From: Hydrogenophaga sp040372165
GTDB taxonomy: Bacteria; Pseudomonadota; Gammaproteobacteria; Burkholderiales; Burkholderiaceae_C
DNA length: 64,000 nt
NCBI RefSeq assembly: GCF_040372165.1
Contig: NZ_BAABWG010000005.1
Coordinates: forward strand, 101,140-165,139
Direction: 5' to 3'
In this document: piece after piece, positions 52,502 through 61,496 of the stretch
Position numbering within the stretch: position 1 is the first letter of the stretch
Layout of the letters: each line of letters begins with the position of its first letter
Notes under the pieces: generated by a model
Database searches by the model: none
What the model was told of the DNA's origin: nothing
The model's input: the letters and a program-made list of their open reading frames with translations, nothing else
Translations under genes and position numbers: made by a program

Positions 52502-53185
52502 ATGTACTACGAACCCGGAAAAACGCCGCACGGATTGCCGCACGATCCATTCAAGTCTTGTGTGATCCCGCGCCCGATCGGATGGATCTCGACTGTGGAT
52601 GCTCAGGGGCGAGACAACCTCGCGCCCTACAGCCAGTTCCAGAACGTGACCTTTGATCCACCGATCGTCATGTTCAGCGCCAATCAAAGCACTCAAGGCG
52701 AGCGCAAGGACTCTGTACGCAACGCCGAGCAGACAGGGCAGTTCGTCTGGAACATGGCGACCTACGCCTTGCGCGAAGCCGTCAATATCTCCGCCGAAGA
52801 GCTTCCGCACGGTGTGGACGAGTTTGAACGTGCTGGCCTGGAAAAGCTCTCCAGCCGGCTGGTCAAACCCATGCGCGTCAAAGGCTCGCCCATCCAGTTC
52901 GAGTGCGAATACCTCAACACGGTCCGCTTCCCCGGCAAGCCGCCCATGGGAACCGTGGACGTGGTGTTCGGCAAGGTCATTGCCATCCATATCGATGACG
53001 AAGCACTGACGCCAGAAGGTCTGGTCGACGTGCTCAAGATTCAGCCGCTGGCCCGCATGGGCTACTACGACTACACCTGCGTCGACAACCAGTTCCAGAT
53101 GGTGATCCCGGGCAACAGCAAGGCCTTGTTGGCGGGGCTGGAGGGATCCCCTGACAAAGCGCATGACGCCACCGGTCAGCGCTGA
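52502..53185 (+). CDS. flavin reductase-like FMN-binding protein
   Basis: The 227-residue protein has the split-barrel flavin reductase fold: CVIPRPIGWISTVDAQGRDN near residue 20, APYSQFQNVTFDPPIVMFSA near residue 40, and FVWNMATYALREAVNISAEE near residue 82. Such proteins supply reduced flavin or act directly on flavin. No flavin-dependent monooxygenase gene is adjacent, so its job in the cluster is unclear. GCAGGAGACACC precedes ATG 52502. It sits between the thioesterase and acyl-CoA dehydrogenase genes on the same strand. Confidence 0.87.
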   Translation: MYYEPGKTPHGLPHDPFKSCVIPRPIGWISTVDAQGRDNLAPYSQFQNVTFDPPIVMFSANQSTQGERKDSVRNAEQTGQFVWNMATYALREAVNISAEELPHGVDEFERAGLEKLSSRLVKPMRVKGSPIQFECEYLNTVRFPGKPPMGTVDVVFGKVIAIHIDDEALTPEGLVDVLKIQPLARMGYYDYTCVDNQFQMVIPGNSKALLAGLEGSPDKAHDATGQR

Positions 53186-53262
53186 GCCCTTCCATCGCAG
53201 ACAACATCAACCCCATTCTGCTCCTGACTCCGGGGAGCAGCGAACAACCGACAGGTACCACC

Positions 53263-54969
53263 GTGAGCTCGTTCCAACCCAATACCGAAGAAATGAACTT
53301 CATCCTGCATCGGGTGCTCAAGGCGCCCGAGCAGTTGCAAGCCCTGGCCCCCTTCGGCGAAGTCGACGCCGACCTGATGCAGCAGGTCACAGAAGAGTCG
53401 GGCAAGTTCGTGACTGAAGTGGTCGCTCCGCTCAACCGGGACGGCGACGAAATTGGCGTCAGCTTCAAGGACGGATCGGTCACCACGCCGCCAGGATTCA
53501 AGCAGGCCTACCAATCATTCTGGCAATCAGGTTGGCCTTCCCTGGCGTGCGATCCGGACGACGGCGGGCAGGGCTTGCCAGCTGCACTGGAAGCCATGCT
53601 GTATGAAATGCTCAGCGCAGCCAACCATGGCTGGACCATGGCGCCGGGCCTGTTGCATGGCGCCTACGAGTGCATCAAGCACCATGCCTCCAATGAGCTC
53701 AAGGCAACTTATCTGGACAAGGTGGCCACCGGAGAATGGCTGGCCACCATGTGCCTGACCGAACCACATGCCGGCTCTGACCTTGGCCTGGCCCGCACCA
53801 AGGCCACGCCCATGGCCGATGGACGCTATGCGCTCAACGGCACCAAGATTTTCATCTCTGGCGGCGAACACGATCTGACCGACAACATTGTTCACCTGGT
53901 GCTGGCTAGACTGCCAGATGCACCTCCCGGACCCAAGGGCTTGTCGCTGTTCCTGGTGCCCAAGTTCTATGAGGATGGCACCCGAAGCGCAGTGGTGTGT
54001 GAGCGCATCGAGGAGAAAATGGGCCTGCACGGCAGCCCCACCTGCGTGATGCGCTTTGACGATGCACCCGCCTGGATCGTGGGTGAGCCCGGCAAGGGCC
54101 TGAACGCCATGTTTGTCATGATGAATGCGGCCCGCCTGCACGTGGGGCTGCAAGGCGTTGGGCTTCTGGAATCGGCCTGGCAGAAGGCCGAAGCCTATGC
54201 GCGCGAGCGTCGCCAGATGCGTGCACCGGGCACCGGCAGCAAAGCTGGCGAGGCTGACCTGATTGAGCAGCACCCTGCCATGCGCCGCATTCTGGATGCG
54301 CAACGTGCCTGGATCGACGCTGGCCGTGTGGTGGCTTACCGCACCGCCATCGAGCTGGACATCATCAAGCACCACGCGGATGCTGACCGCCGCGCCGTGG
54401 CCAACCGCTGGTGTGCATTGGCCACACCTGTCCTCAAAGCCGCCTGGACGGACCAGGCCTTCACAGGCGGCAGCGCATGCCTGCAGGTCTTTGGCGGACA
54501 CGGCTATGTTCGCGAGTGGGGTATCGAGCAAGTGGTGCGCGACTCACGCGTGGCCATGATCTATGAAGGCACAAACGAGATACAGGCCATCGACCTGCTG
54601 CTGCGCAAAACCCTTTCGGACGGCGCGGCAGCCATGCAAGGCCTGCTCGATGAGCTGGAATCCGAACTTGGCAGCAGCGAATTCGATGCTGAGATCCGCA
54701 GCGGCATGGAGCGGCTGGGCTTGCTGATGCGAGAGCGCATGGTGCCGGCAGTTCAGGCCGACGGCGCAGACCCTGCGCTGGGCAACTGGCTGGCCGACGA
54801 CTTCCTGCGTGCCGTTGCCATGGTGCTCATGGGCTGGGCCTGGTCGCGCATCCGCGCCACCACTGGCGCCGAGCAGCAACGCTGGGCACAGCCGAGCGGA
54901 GCTTTTCTTCGCTGGGTCTGGCCAGAATTCGACATGCGCATGAGCATGATGGAGCGGACGCTGGGTTAG
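53263..54969 (+). CDS. acyl-CoA dehydrogenase (long form with extra C-terminal domain)
   Basis: The 568-residue flavoenzyme has the acyl-CoA dehydrogenase signatures MCLTEPHAGSDLGLARTKAT near residue 163, GTKIFISGGEHDLTDNIVHL near residue 195, and FGGHGYVREWGIEQVVRDSR with the catalytic Glu in IYEGTNEIQAIDLLLRK near residue 430. The long form with a C-terminal helical domain (to about residue 560) is typical of the FadE5/PhdI-like branch. In this cluster it could oxidise dihydro-hydroxycinnamoyl-CoA to the enoyl form, which would let the pathway accept phenylpropanoates. The start is GTG 53263 with AGGTACCACC upstream. Confidence 0.9.
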   Translation: MSSFQPNTEEMNFILHRVLKAPEQLQALAPFGEVDADLMQQVTEESGKFVTEVVAPLNRDGDEIGVSFKDGSVTTPPGFKQAYQSFWQSGWPSLACDPDDGGQGLPAALEAMLYEMLSAANHGWTMAPGLLHGAYECIKHHASNELKATYLDKVATGEWLATMCLTEPHAGSDLGLARTKATPMADGRYALNGTKIFISGGEHDLTDNIVHLVLARLPDAPPGPKGLSLFLVPKFYEDGTRSAVVCERIEEKMGLHGSPTCVMRFDDAPAWIVGEPGKGLNAMFVMMNAARLHVGLQGVGLLESAWQKAEAYARERRQMRAPGTGSKAGEADLIEQHPAMRRILDAQRAWIDAGRVVAYRTAIELDIIKHHADADRRAVANRWCALATPVLKAAWTDQAFTGGSACLQVFGGHGYVREWGIEQVVRDSRVAMIYEGTNEIQAIDLLLRKTLSDGAAAMQGLLDELESELGSSEFDAEIRSGMERLGLLMRERMVPAVQADGADPALGNWLADDFLRAVAMVLMGWAWSRIRATTGAEQQRWAQPSGAFLRWVWPEFDMRMSMMERTLG

Positions 54970-55028
54970 TCCCCTGCTTTGCTCGTAGCAATCGCCCAAC
55001 TTTGAGCAGCACGGTTATCCTTACGCCC

Positions 55029-55571
55029 ATGAGTGAACCTTCCGTCGCAAAAAACATGCGCCGTGGACGAGCGCCCCGCAAGACCACGACAAGTGGGCCT
55101 GCTCCGCAGGCAGCCGAAACCATCGACACCACCTACCTGGAGTCGCTCCTGGGCTACAACGCGCGCCGGGCCGCCCTTTCGGTGATTTCTGTGTTCCTTC
55201 AGCGCATGGCTCCGTTCGGTTTGCGACCGGTGGACTTCTCTGTGCTGACGCTCATTGCCCACAACCCCGGCATCACGTCGCGGCAGATCTGTTCAGCACT
55301 GGACATCCTCCCGCCCAACCTCGTCGGCCTGATCAAGTCTCTCGATCAGCGCGGCCTCATCATCCGCAAGCCCCACCCTACCGACCGCCGCGCGCAGGGG
55401 CTTCATCTCTCCGCTGCCGGCAAGAAGATGCAAAAGTCGGCGCAGTCGACGGCCACCTTGCTGGAGCAGGACGTGGCCAGCAATCTCAGCGCTGAAGAAC
55501 TCGATACGCTCAAGCATCTGCTTCGCCGCGTCTACGATCAGCACTCAGGCAGCAACGCATCGCTCGACTGA
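55029..55571 (+). CDS. MarR-family regulator (probable hydroxycinnamate regulator)
   Basis: The 180-residue protein has a basic N-terminal tail and a MarR winged-helix: YNARRAALSVISVFLQRMAP, LRPVDFSVLTLIAHNPGITS, and the wing HPTDRRAQGLHLSAAGKK. MarR repressors of this type in ferulate gene clusters (FerR, CouR) release DNA when they bind hydroxycinnamoyl-CoA. It ends the plus-strand set of seven catabolic genes, 59 bp behind the acyl-CoA dehydrogenase. ATG 55029 was chosen; TTG 55002 is in frame, neither has a clear ribosome site. Targets are probably the palindromes at 46818 and 45804. Confidence 0.88.
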   Translation: MSEPSVAKNMRRGRAPRKTTTSGPAPQAAETIDTTYLESLLGYNARRAALSVISVFLQRMAPFGLRPVDFSVLTLIAHNPGITSRQICSALDILPPNLVGLIKSLDQRGLIIRKPHPTDRRAQGLHLSAAGKKMQKSAQSTATLLEQDVASNLSAEELDTLKHLLRRVYDQHSGSNASLD

Positions 55572-55802
55572 GCCAGTCGCCGGCCGGGATCGGGATGGTG
55601 CACCGCGGCATTCAGGACAAGGCAGCGCCATAGGCGATTCAACTCCTAAGGGTATGCCCTGAATTTGCGCACCTAAGTACTCAAAAGCGTTAACTATTCA
55701 CCATTTCCTGAAGCGTGAAACCTTCTCTTGGCCTTATATTGGACTCGGCTACCTGTCCATCGTTAAGACCTATCAGAGTCGGGAGCCAAAGGAGACGAGT
55801 CG

Positions 55803-56201
55803 ATGAGTACCCGAGAAAACCTGCCCGCACTTCGCCTGTTCAGCCTGCTTGAGGCACGGTACGCCATGCGCGTATTGTGGGCGCTCAGCGACGGACACCC
55901 CCAGACCTTCCGCTTGCTTCAGGACAGCGTCGGAGGCGTCACACCCAACACCTTGAACACCCGCATCAAGGAGCTGCGTGCAGCCAAGCTGGTGGACCAT
56001 GGCGGCGACGGCTACTGCCTCACGCCCATGGGTGCAGACCTGGCGCGCTTGCTGTGTGACCTGCAACCGTTCGCGAACAAGTGGCACCCGGCCACTCAGC
56101 CAAAGACTGTTGAGCAGGCGCCGCCTGCAACGCACGTGGCCGAGTCCAGCGACGGCGTAGATCGAATGGCCGAAGCAACGCTGTCCTCCATGCGCCCCTG
56201 A
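55803..56201 (+). CDS. HxlR-type winged-helix regulator
   Basis: The 132-residue protein has a single HxlR-like winged helix: LLEARYAMRVLWALSDGHPQ, FRLLQDSVGGVTPNTLNTRI, and KELRAAKLVDHGGDGYCLTP. HxlR regulators respond to reactive aldehydes, quinones or redox signals. The N-terminal Cys of the redox-sensing subgroup is absent. Its C-terminal 40 residues are low-complexity. It is preceded by a 231-bp gap that likely contains its promoter and has no close operon partner; the convergent FAH gene starts beyond its end. Confidence 0.78.
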   Translation: MSTRENLPALRLFSLLEARYAMRVLWALSDGHPQTFRLLQDSVGGVTPNTLNTRIKELRAAKLVDHGGDGYCLTPMGADLARLLCDLQPFANKWHPATQPKTVEQAPPATHVAESSDGVDRMAEATLSSMRP

Positions 56202-56253
56202 TCTGCCCCGCCATCATCGACACTGGCGGCCTCCTCGCCAGTGCTTGAACACG

Positions 56254-57099
56254 TCAGGGCACCGCGACGACCTTGTGCCGCTGCTCGCCCAGCAGCGGGC
56301 TGCCCAGACGGATCTCATCCCCGACATTGAGAAACACCGGCGGCTTGAAGCCCAGGCCAACGCCCGGGGGCGTGCCGGTGGGAATCACGTCGCCTGGCTG
56401 CAGCGCCATGAACTGGCTCAGATAGCTCACCACCTTCGCCACGCTGAAGATCATCGTTCTGGTATTGCCTGTCTGGCGACGCTCTCCGTTGACATCCAGC
56501 CAGAGATCGACCGACTGCACATCCCCGACTTCATCGGGCGTGACCAGCCATGGGCCCAGCGGACAATGCGTCGGGTAGCTCTTGCCTTTGACCCACTGCC
56601 CCTCGTAGTCCATCTGGTACGAGCGCTCGGAGCCGTCATTGACCAGGCAGTAGCCTGCCACGTGTCTGAGTGCATCCGCTTCGCTTACTCGCCAGGCAGG
56701 GGTACCGATCACTACGCCCAATTCCACCTCCCAGTCCATGCGAGTCGAGCCGGGCGGCAGCCACATGTCGTCGTGAGGACCGCAAATTGAACTGGTGTGC
56801 TTGTTGAACACCACTGGTTGCGACGGCACTTTCAGCCCTGCCTCGGCGGCATGGTCAGCATAGTTCAGGCCAATACACAGCACATTGCCAACGCCGCCCA
56901 CACAGGCCCCCAGCCGGGCAGAGGCACTCAGCGAGGGCAAAGAAGCGGCGTCCACGGCGCGAAGGCGCGCAAGGCCGGCCTCATCCAGCACCGCTGGCGT
57001 GATGTCCGGGACAACGCTCGAGAGGTCGCGCATCACGCCGTCTGCGTCAACAAGACCCGCTTTTTCCTGCCCCACTGGGCCATGCCGAAAGAGTTTCAT
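56254..57099 (-). CDS. fumarylacetoacetate hydrolase family protein
   Basis: The 281-residue protein has the FAH C-terminal fold. Metal ligands are the Glu pair in RMDWEVELGVVIG near residue 125 and an Asp in YCLVNDGSERSYQ near residue 155; ICIGLNYADHAAEAG-type sequence near residue 74 and GDVIPTGTPPGVGLGFKPP near residue 240 are standard. Members hydrolyse or decarboxylate beta-diketo acids or 2-hydroxymuconate-type products, which would fit aromatic meta-cleavage routes, but the substrate is not readable. It is divergent from grpE across a 335-bp region. Confidence 0.88.
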   Translation of the reverse strand: MKLFRHGPVGQEKAGLVDADGVMRDLSSVVPDITPAVLDEAGLARLRAVDAASLPSLSASARLGACVGGVGNVLCIGLNYADHAAEAGLKVPSQPVVFNKHTSSICGPHDDMWLPPGSTRMDWEVELGVVIGTPAWRVSEADALRHVAGYCLVNDGSERSYQMDYEGQWVKGKSYPTHCPLGPWLVTPDEVGDVQSVDLWLDVNGERRQTGNTRTMIFSVAKVVSYLSQFMALQPGDVIPTGTPPGVGLGFKPPVFLNVGDEIRLGSPLLGEQRHKVVAVP

Positions 57100-57434
57100 G
57101 GATATTTGGCGTCAAATTCGACGAAGTTAGTGGCTTTTAATGAAAATGCAGGCCTGGTAGGCGCAAGACATGTCCATCTCGGCACCAGAACGCCCGCTGC
57201 GTCAGCCTCATCATTGTGCGACGGTTGCCGGCTCCCTGCACGAGCAAAAAAGTCTGCATCAGGGTCTTGAAATCCGGACACCCATCCCCAACTGACCGAC
57301 GCTGCCCGCAATCGCCGCGGCTCAAAGCCTCTGACCACGGGGCTTTCAGGTCCGCCTGACCTGCTGGCCAGGTCTGACACCGTCCGCGACGCGCAGCGCA
57401 TCTTTGTTATTCATACCACTACCTGTCTTCGCGC
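57100..57434. other. 335-bp divergent region between the FAH-family gene and grpE
   Basis: It holds the sigma-32-like promoter at 57266-57293 on the plus strand. No operator-like palindrome was found, and a CIRCE element (the HrcA target) was not seen. The promoter of the FAH-family gene must lie in the left part. Confidence 0.5.
57266..57293 (+). promoter_or_regulatory. sigma-32 heat-shock promoter of grpE-dnaK
   Basis: CTTGAA at 57266-57271 and CCCCAACT at 57286-57293 are separated by 14 bp. Both match the heat-shock consensus (CTTGAA and CCCCATNT) almost fully. The predicted leader to grpE is about 135 nt. Confidence 0.75.
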
Positions 57435-58001
57435 ATGACGCAACAAAATTCCCACCCTGCATCGCCTGACCACCAGGAAGCCCCCGGCGTTTCCCCGGAA
57501 GAAGCCGAAGTCGCGGCAGCGGCCAATGAAGCAGACGCTCTGGCCGCCCTGACCAACGAAGTGGCTGAACTGAAAGCCAAGAACGCCGATCTGGCTGATC
57601 AGTATCTCCGAGCCAAAGCCGAGGTGGAAAACGCCCGTCGCCGGGCCGACGAAGAAGTCAGCAAGGCTCGCAAATTCGGTGTGGAGAGCTTTGCAGAGAG
57701 CCTGCTGGCGGTCGCCGACAGCCTCGAAGCCGCCCTGGGCGTCCAGGAAGCCACCGCAGAGCAGCTGCGTGAAGGCACCGAAGCAACGTTCAAGCAGCTG
57801 GTAAGCGCTCTGGAGAAGCAGAAAGTGGCCCAGATCGCACCGCCGGCCGGCACCAAGTTCGACCCTCACCAGCATCAGGCCATCAGCGTGGTCCCTGCTG
57901 ACCAGGAGGCCAACACCGTCGTCATGGTGCTGCAAAAAGGCTATCAGATTGCCGATCGCGTGCTGCGCCCGGCGCTGGTCACGGTGGCCGCCCCCAAATA
58001 A
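57435..58001 (+). CDS. grpE: GrpE nucleotide exchange factor
   Basis: The 188-residue co-chaperone releases ADP from DnaK. It has an acidic N-terminal tail, a long coiled-coil (ELKAKNADLADQYLRAKAEV and ENARRRADEEVSKARKFGVE) and the C-terminal beta domain with KFDPHQHQAISVVPAD and VLQKGYQIADRVLRPALVTV. Length and motifs are normal. It is the first gene of grpE-dnaK-dnaJ, preceded by a sigma-32-like promoter. Start ATG 57435 has no strong ribosome site. Confidence 0.96.
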   Translation: MTQQNSHPASPDHQEAPGVSPEEAEVAAAANEADALAALTNEVAELKAKNADLADQYLRAKAEVENARRRADEEVSKARKFGVESFAESLLAVADSLEAALGVQEATAEQLREGTEATFKQLVSALEKQKVAQIAPPAGTKFDPHQHQAISVVPADQEANTVVMVLQKGYQIADRVLRPALVTVAAPK

Positions 58002-58126
58002 GCCGCACGCGCGGCGATGACCCTGGGAGATATTCACGCAGAAATCACATGCTGCGCACTTGAAATCCCCAGAGTTATCCACACCTCTTCAACAGTTCAA
58101 TATTTCCGTTTCAGGAGCTTCACATC

Positions 58127-60067
<1,941 letters not shown>

Positions 60068-60241
60068 TTGGTCTGACAGGGGCCGGCAGCCGCCCGCCCC
60101 CCTGCTTCCCCGAACGCAAGAGTGCGGCGCTTTCACGCCCCTCTTGCGTTTGCGGTTTCCACGGCGCAAGTCAGCAGGGAACAGCCGCCAGAAACACCCG
60201 GAGCAGATCCGCCAACACCACAGACCACCGACGACAGCAAG

Positions 60242-61378
60242 ATGGCAAAACGAGACTACTACGAAGCCCTGGGCGTCCCGAAGAACGCCTCGGACGATGA
60301 AATCAAGAAGGCTTATCGCAAGCTGGCGATGAAGTACCACCCTGACCGCAACCAGGGTGATGCAGCCAAAGACGCCGAGGACAAGTTCAAAGAGGTCAAA
60401 GAAGCCTACGAAATGCTGTCCGATCCACAGAAAAAGGCTGCGTATGACCAGTATGGCCATGCAGGCGTGGATCCCAACATGCGCGGCGGCATGGGCGGCG
60501 GCGCTGATGGTTTTGCCGGATTTGGCGAAGCGTTTGGCGACATCTTCGGCGATATCTTTGGCGGCGCACGAGGGGGTGGCCGAGGCCGCCAGGTGTACCG
60601 CGGCGCAGATCTGTCCTACGCCATGGAGGTCTCGCTCGAAGAGGCTGCCAATGGCAAGGAAACCCAGATCCGCATTCCAAGCTGGGATGACTGCGAGACC
60701 TGCAAAGGCTCAGGCGCCAAACCTGGCACCAGTGCCACCACCTGCTCGACCTGCCATGGCCAGGGCGTGGTGCAGATGCGCCAGGGCTTTTTCAGCGTGC
60801 AGCAGACTTGTCCTCATTGCCAGGGAACCGGCAAGATCATTCCCGAGCCTTGTGGCACCTGTCATGGGCAAGGCAAGATCAAGCGGCAAAAGACGCTGGA
60901 GATCAAGATTCCGGCCGGCATCGACGACGGTCAACGCATCCGAAGCTCAGGCAACGGCGAACCTGGGCAGAATGGCGGCCCCAACGGCGATCTCTATATC
61001 GAGATCCGCCTTCGCAAACACGACATTTTCGAGCGCGACGGCGATGATCTGCACTGCCGGGTGCCCGTGAGCATGACCACGGCATCACTGGGTGGCGAAA
61101 TTGACGTGCCGACTCTTCAGGGCAAGGCTGTCATCGATCTGCCCGAAGGCACGCAAAGTGGCAAGACATTCCGTCTGCGCGGAAAAGGCATCAAGGGCGT
61201 TCGCAGCAACTACCCGGGAGATCTGTACTGCCACGTGGCTGTGGAGACGCCAGTGAAGCTCACCGAACACCAGCGCAAGCTGCTCAAAGAACTGGATGAG
61301 TCCTTCAAGAAGGGCGGACTCAAGCACAGCCCGAACGACAAGGGCTGGTTCGAAAAGGCAAAGTCCTTCTTCTCGTAA
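60242..61378 (+). CDS. dnaJ: chaperone DnaJ (Hsp40)
   Basis: The 378-residue co-chaperone stimulates DnaK. The J domain has YYEALGVPKNASDDEIKKAY and the HPD motif in KYHPDRNQGD. A Gly/Phe-rich linker follows, then four zinc-finger repeats: CETCKGSGAKPG, CSTCHGQGVVQM, CPHCQGTGKIIP and CGTCHGQGKIKR. The C-terminal substrate domain is intact. ATG 60242 starts MAKRDYYEAL; in-frame codons further upstream are not DnaJ-like. The ribosome site is weak. A large hairpin follows at 61422. Confidence 0.97.
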   Translation: MAKRDYYEALGVPKNASDDEIKKAYRKLAMKYHPDRNQGDAAKDAEDKFKEVKEAYEMLSDPQKKAAYDQYGHAGVDPNMRGGMGGGADGFAGFGEAFGDIFGDIFGGARGGGRGRQVYRGADLSYAMEVSLEEAANGKETQIRIPSWDDCETCKGSGAKPGTSATTCSTCHGQGVVQMRQGFFSVQQTCPHCQGTGKIIPEPCGTCHGQGKIKRQKTLEIKIPAGIDDGQRIRSSGNGEPGQNGGPNGDLYIEIRLRKHDIFERDGDDLHCRVPVSMTTASLGGEIDVPTLQGKAVIDLPEGTQSGKTFRLRGKGIKGVRSNYPGDLYCHVAVETPVKLTEHQRKLLKELDESFKKGGLKHSPNDKGWFEKAKSFFS

Positions 61379-61421
61379 GAGAGAAAGTAGCGGCTTTCCG
61401 CTATTTCAGCTCGAATCCGAA

Positions 61422-61467
61422 AGCGCCACCGTCTGCTTCAGGCACAAGCCTGAAACAGGGTGGCGCT
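61422..61467. terminator. two-stage stem-loop behind dnaJ
   Basis: AGCGCCACC pairs with GGTGGCGCT, and TTCAGGC-ACAA-GCCTGAA forms an inner hairpin. There is no T-run on either side. It lies between the convergent dnaJ and adhesin genes and probably serves as a 3'-end barrier or rho-assisted terminator for both. Confidence 0.6.
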
Positions 61468-61496
61468 GACATTTTCCAGGAGAGCTCAGCGGCACA

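Noticed and set aside
58059..58086. A second sigma-32 promoter directly before dnaK
   Set aside because: CTTGAA is present, but the -10 region (CCACACCT at the right spacing) matches poorly; kept only as a remark under dnaK.
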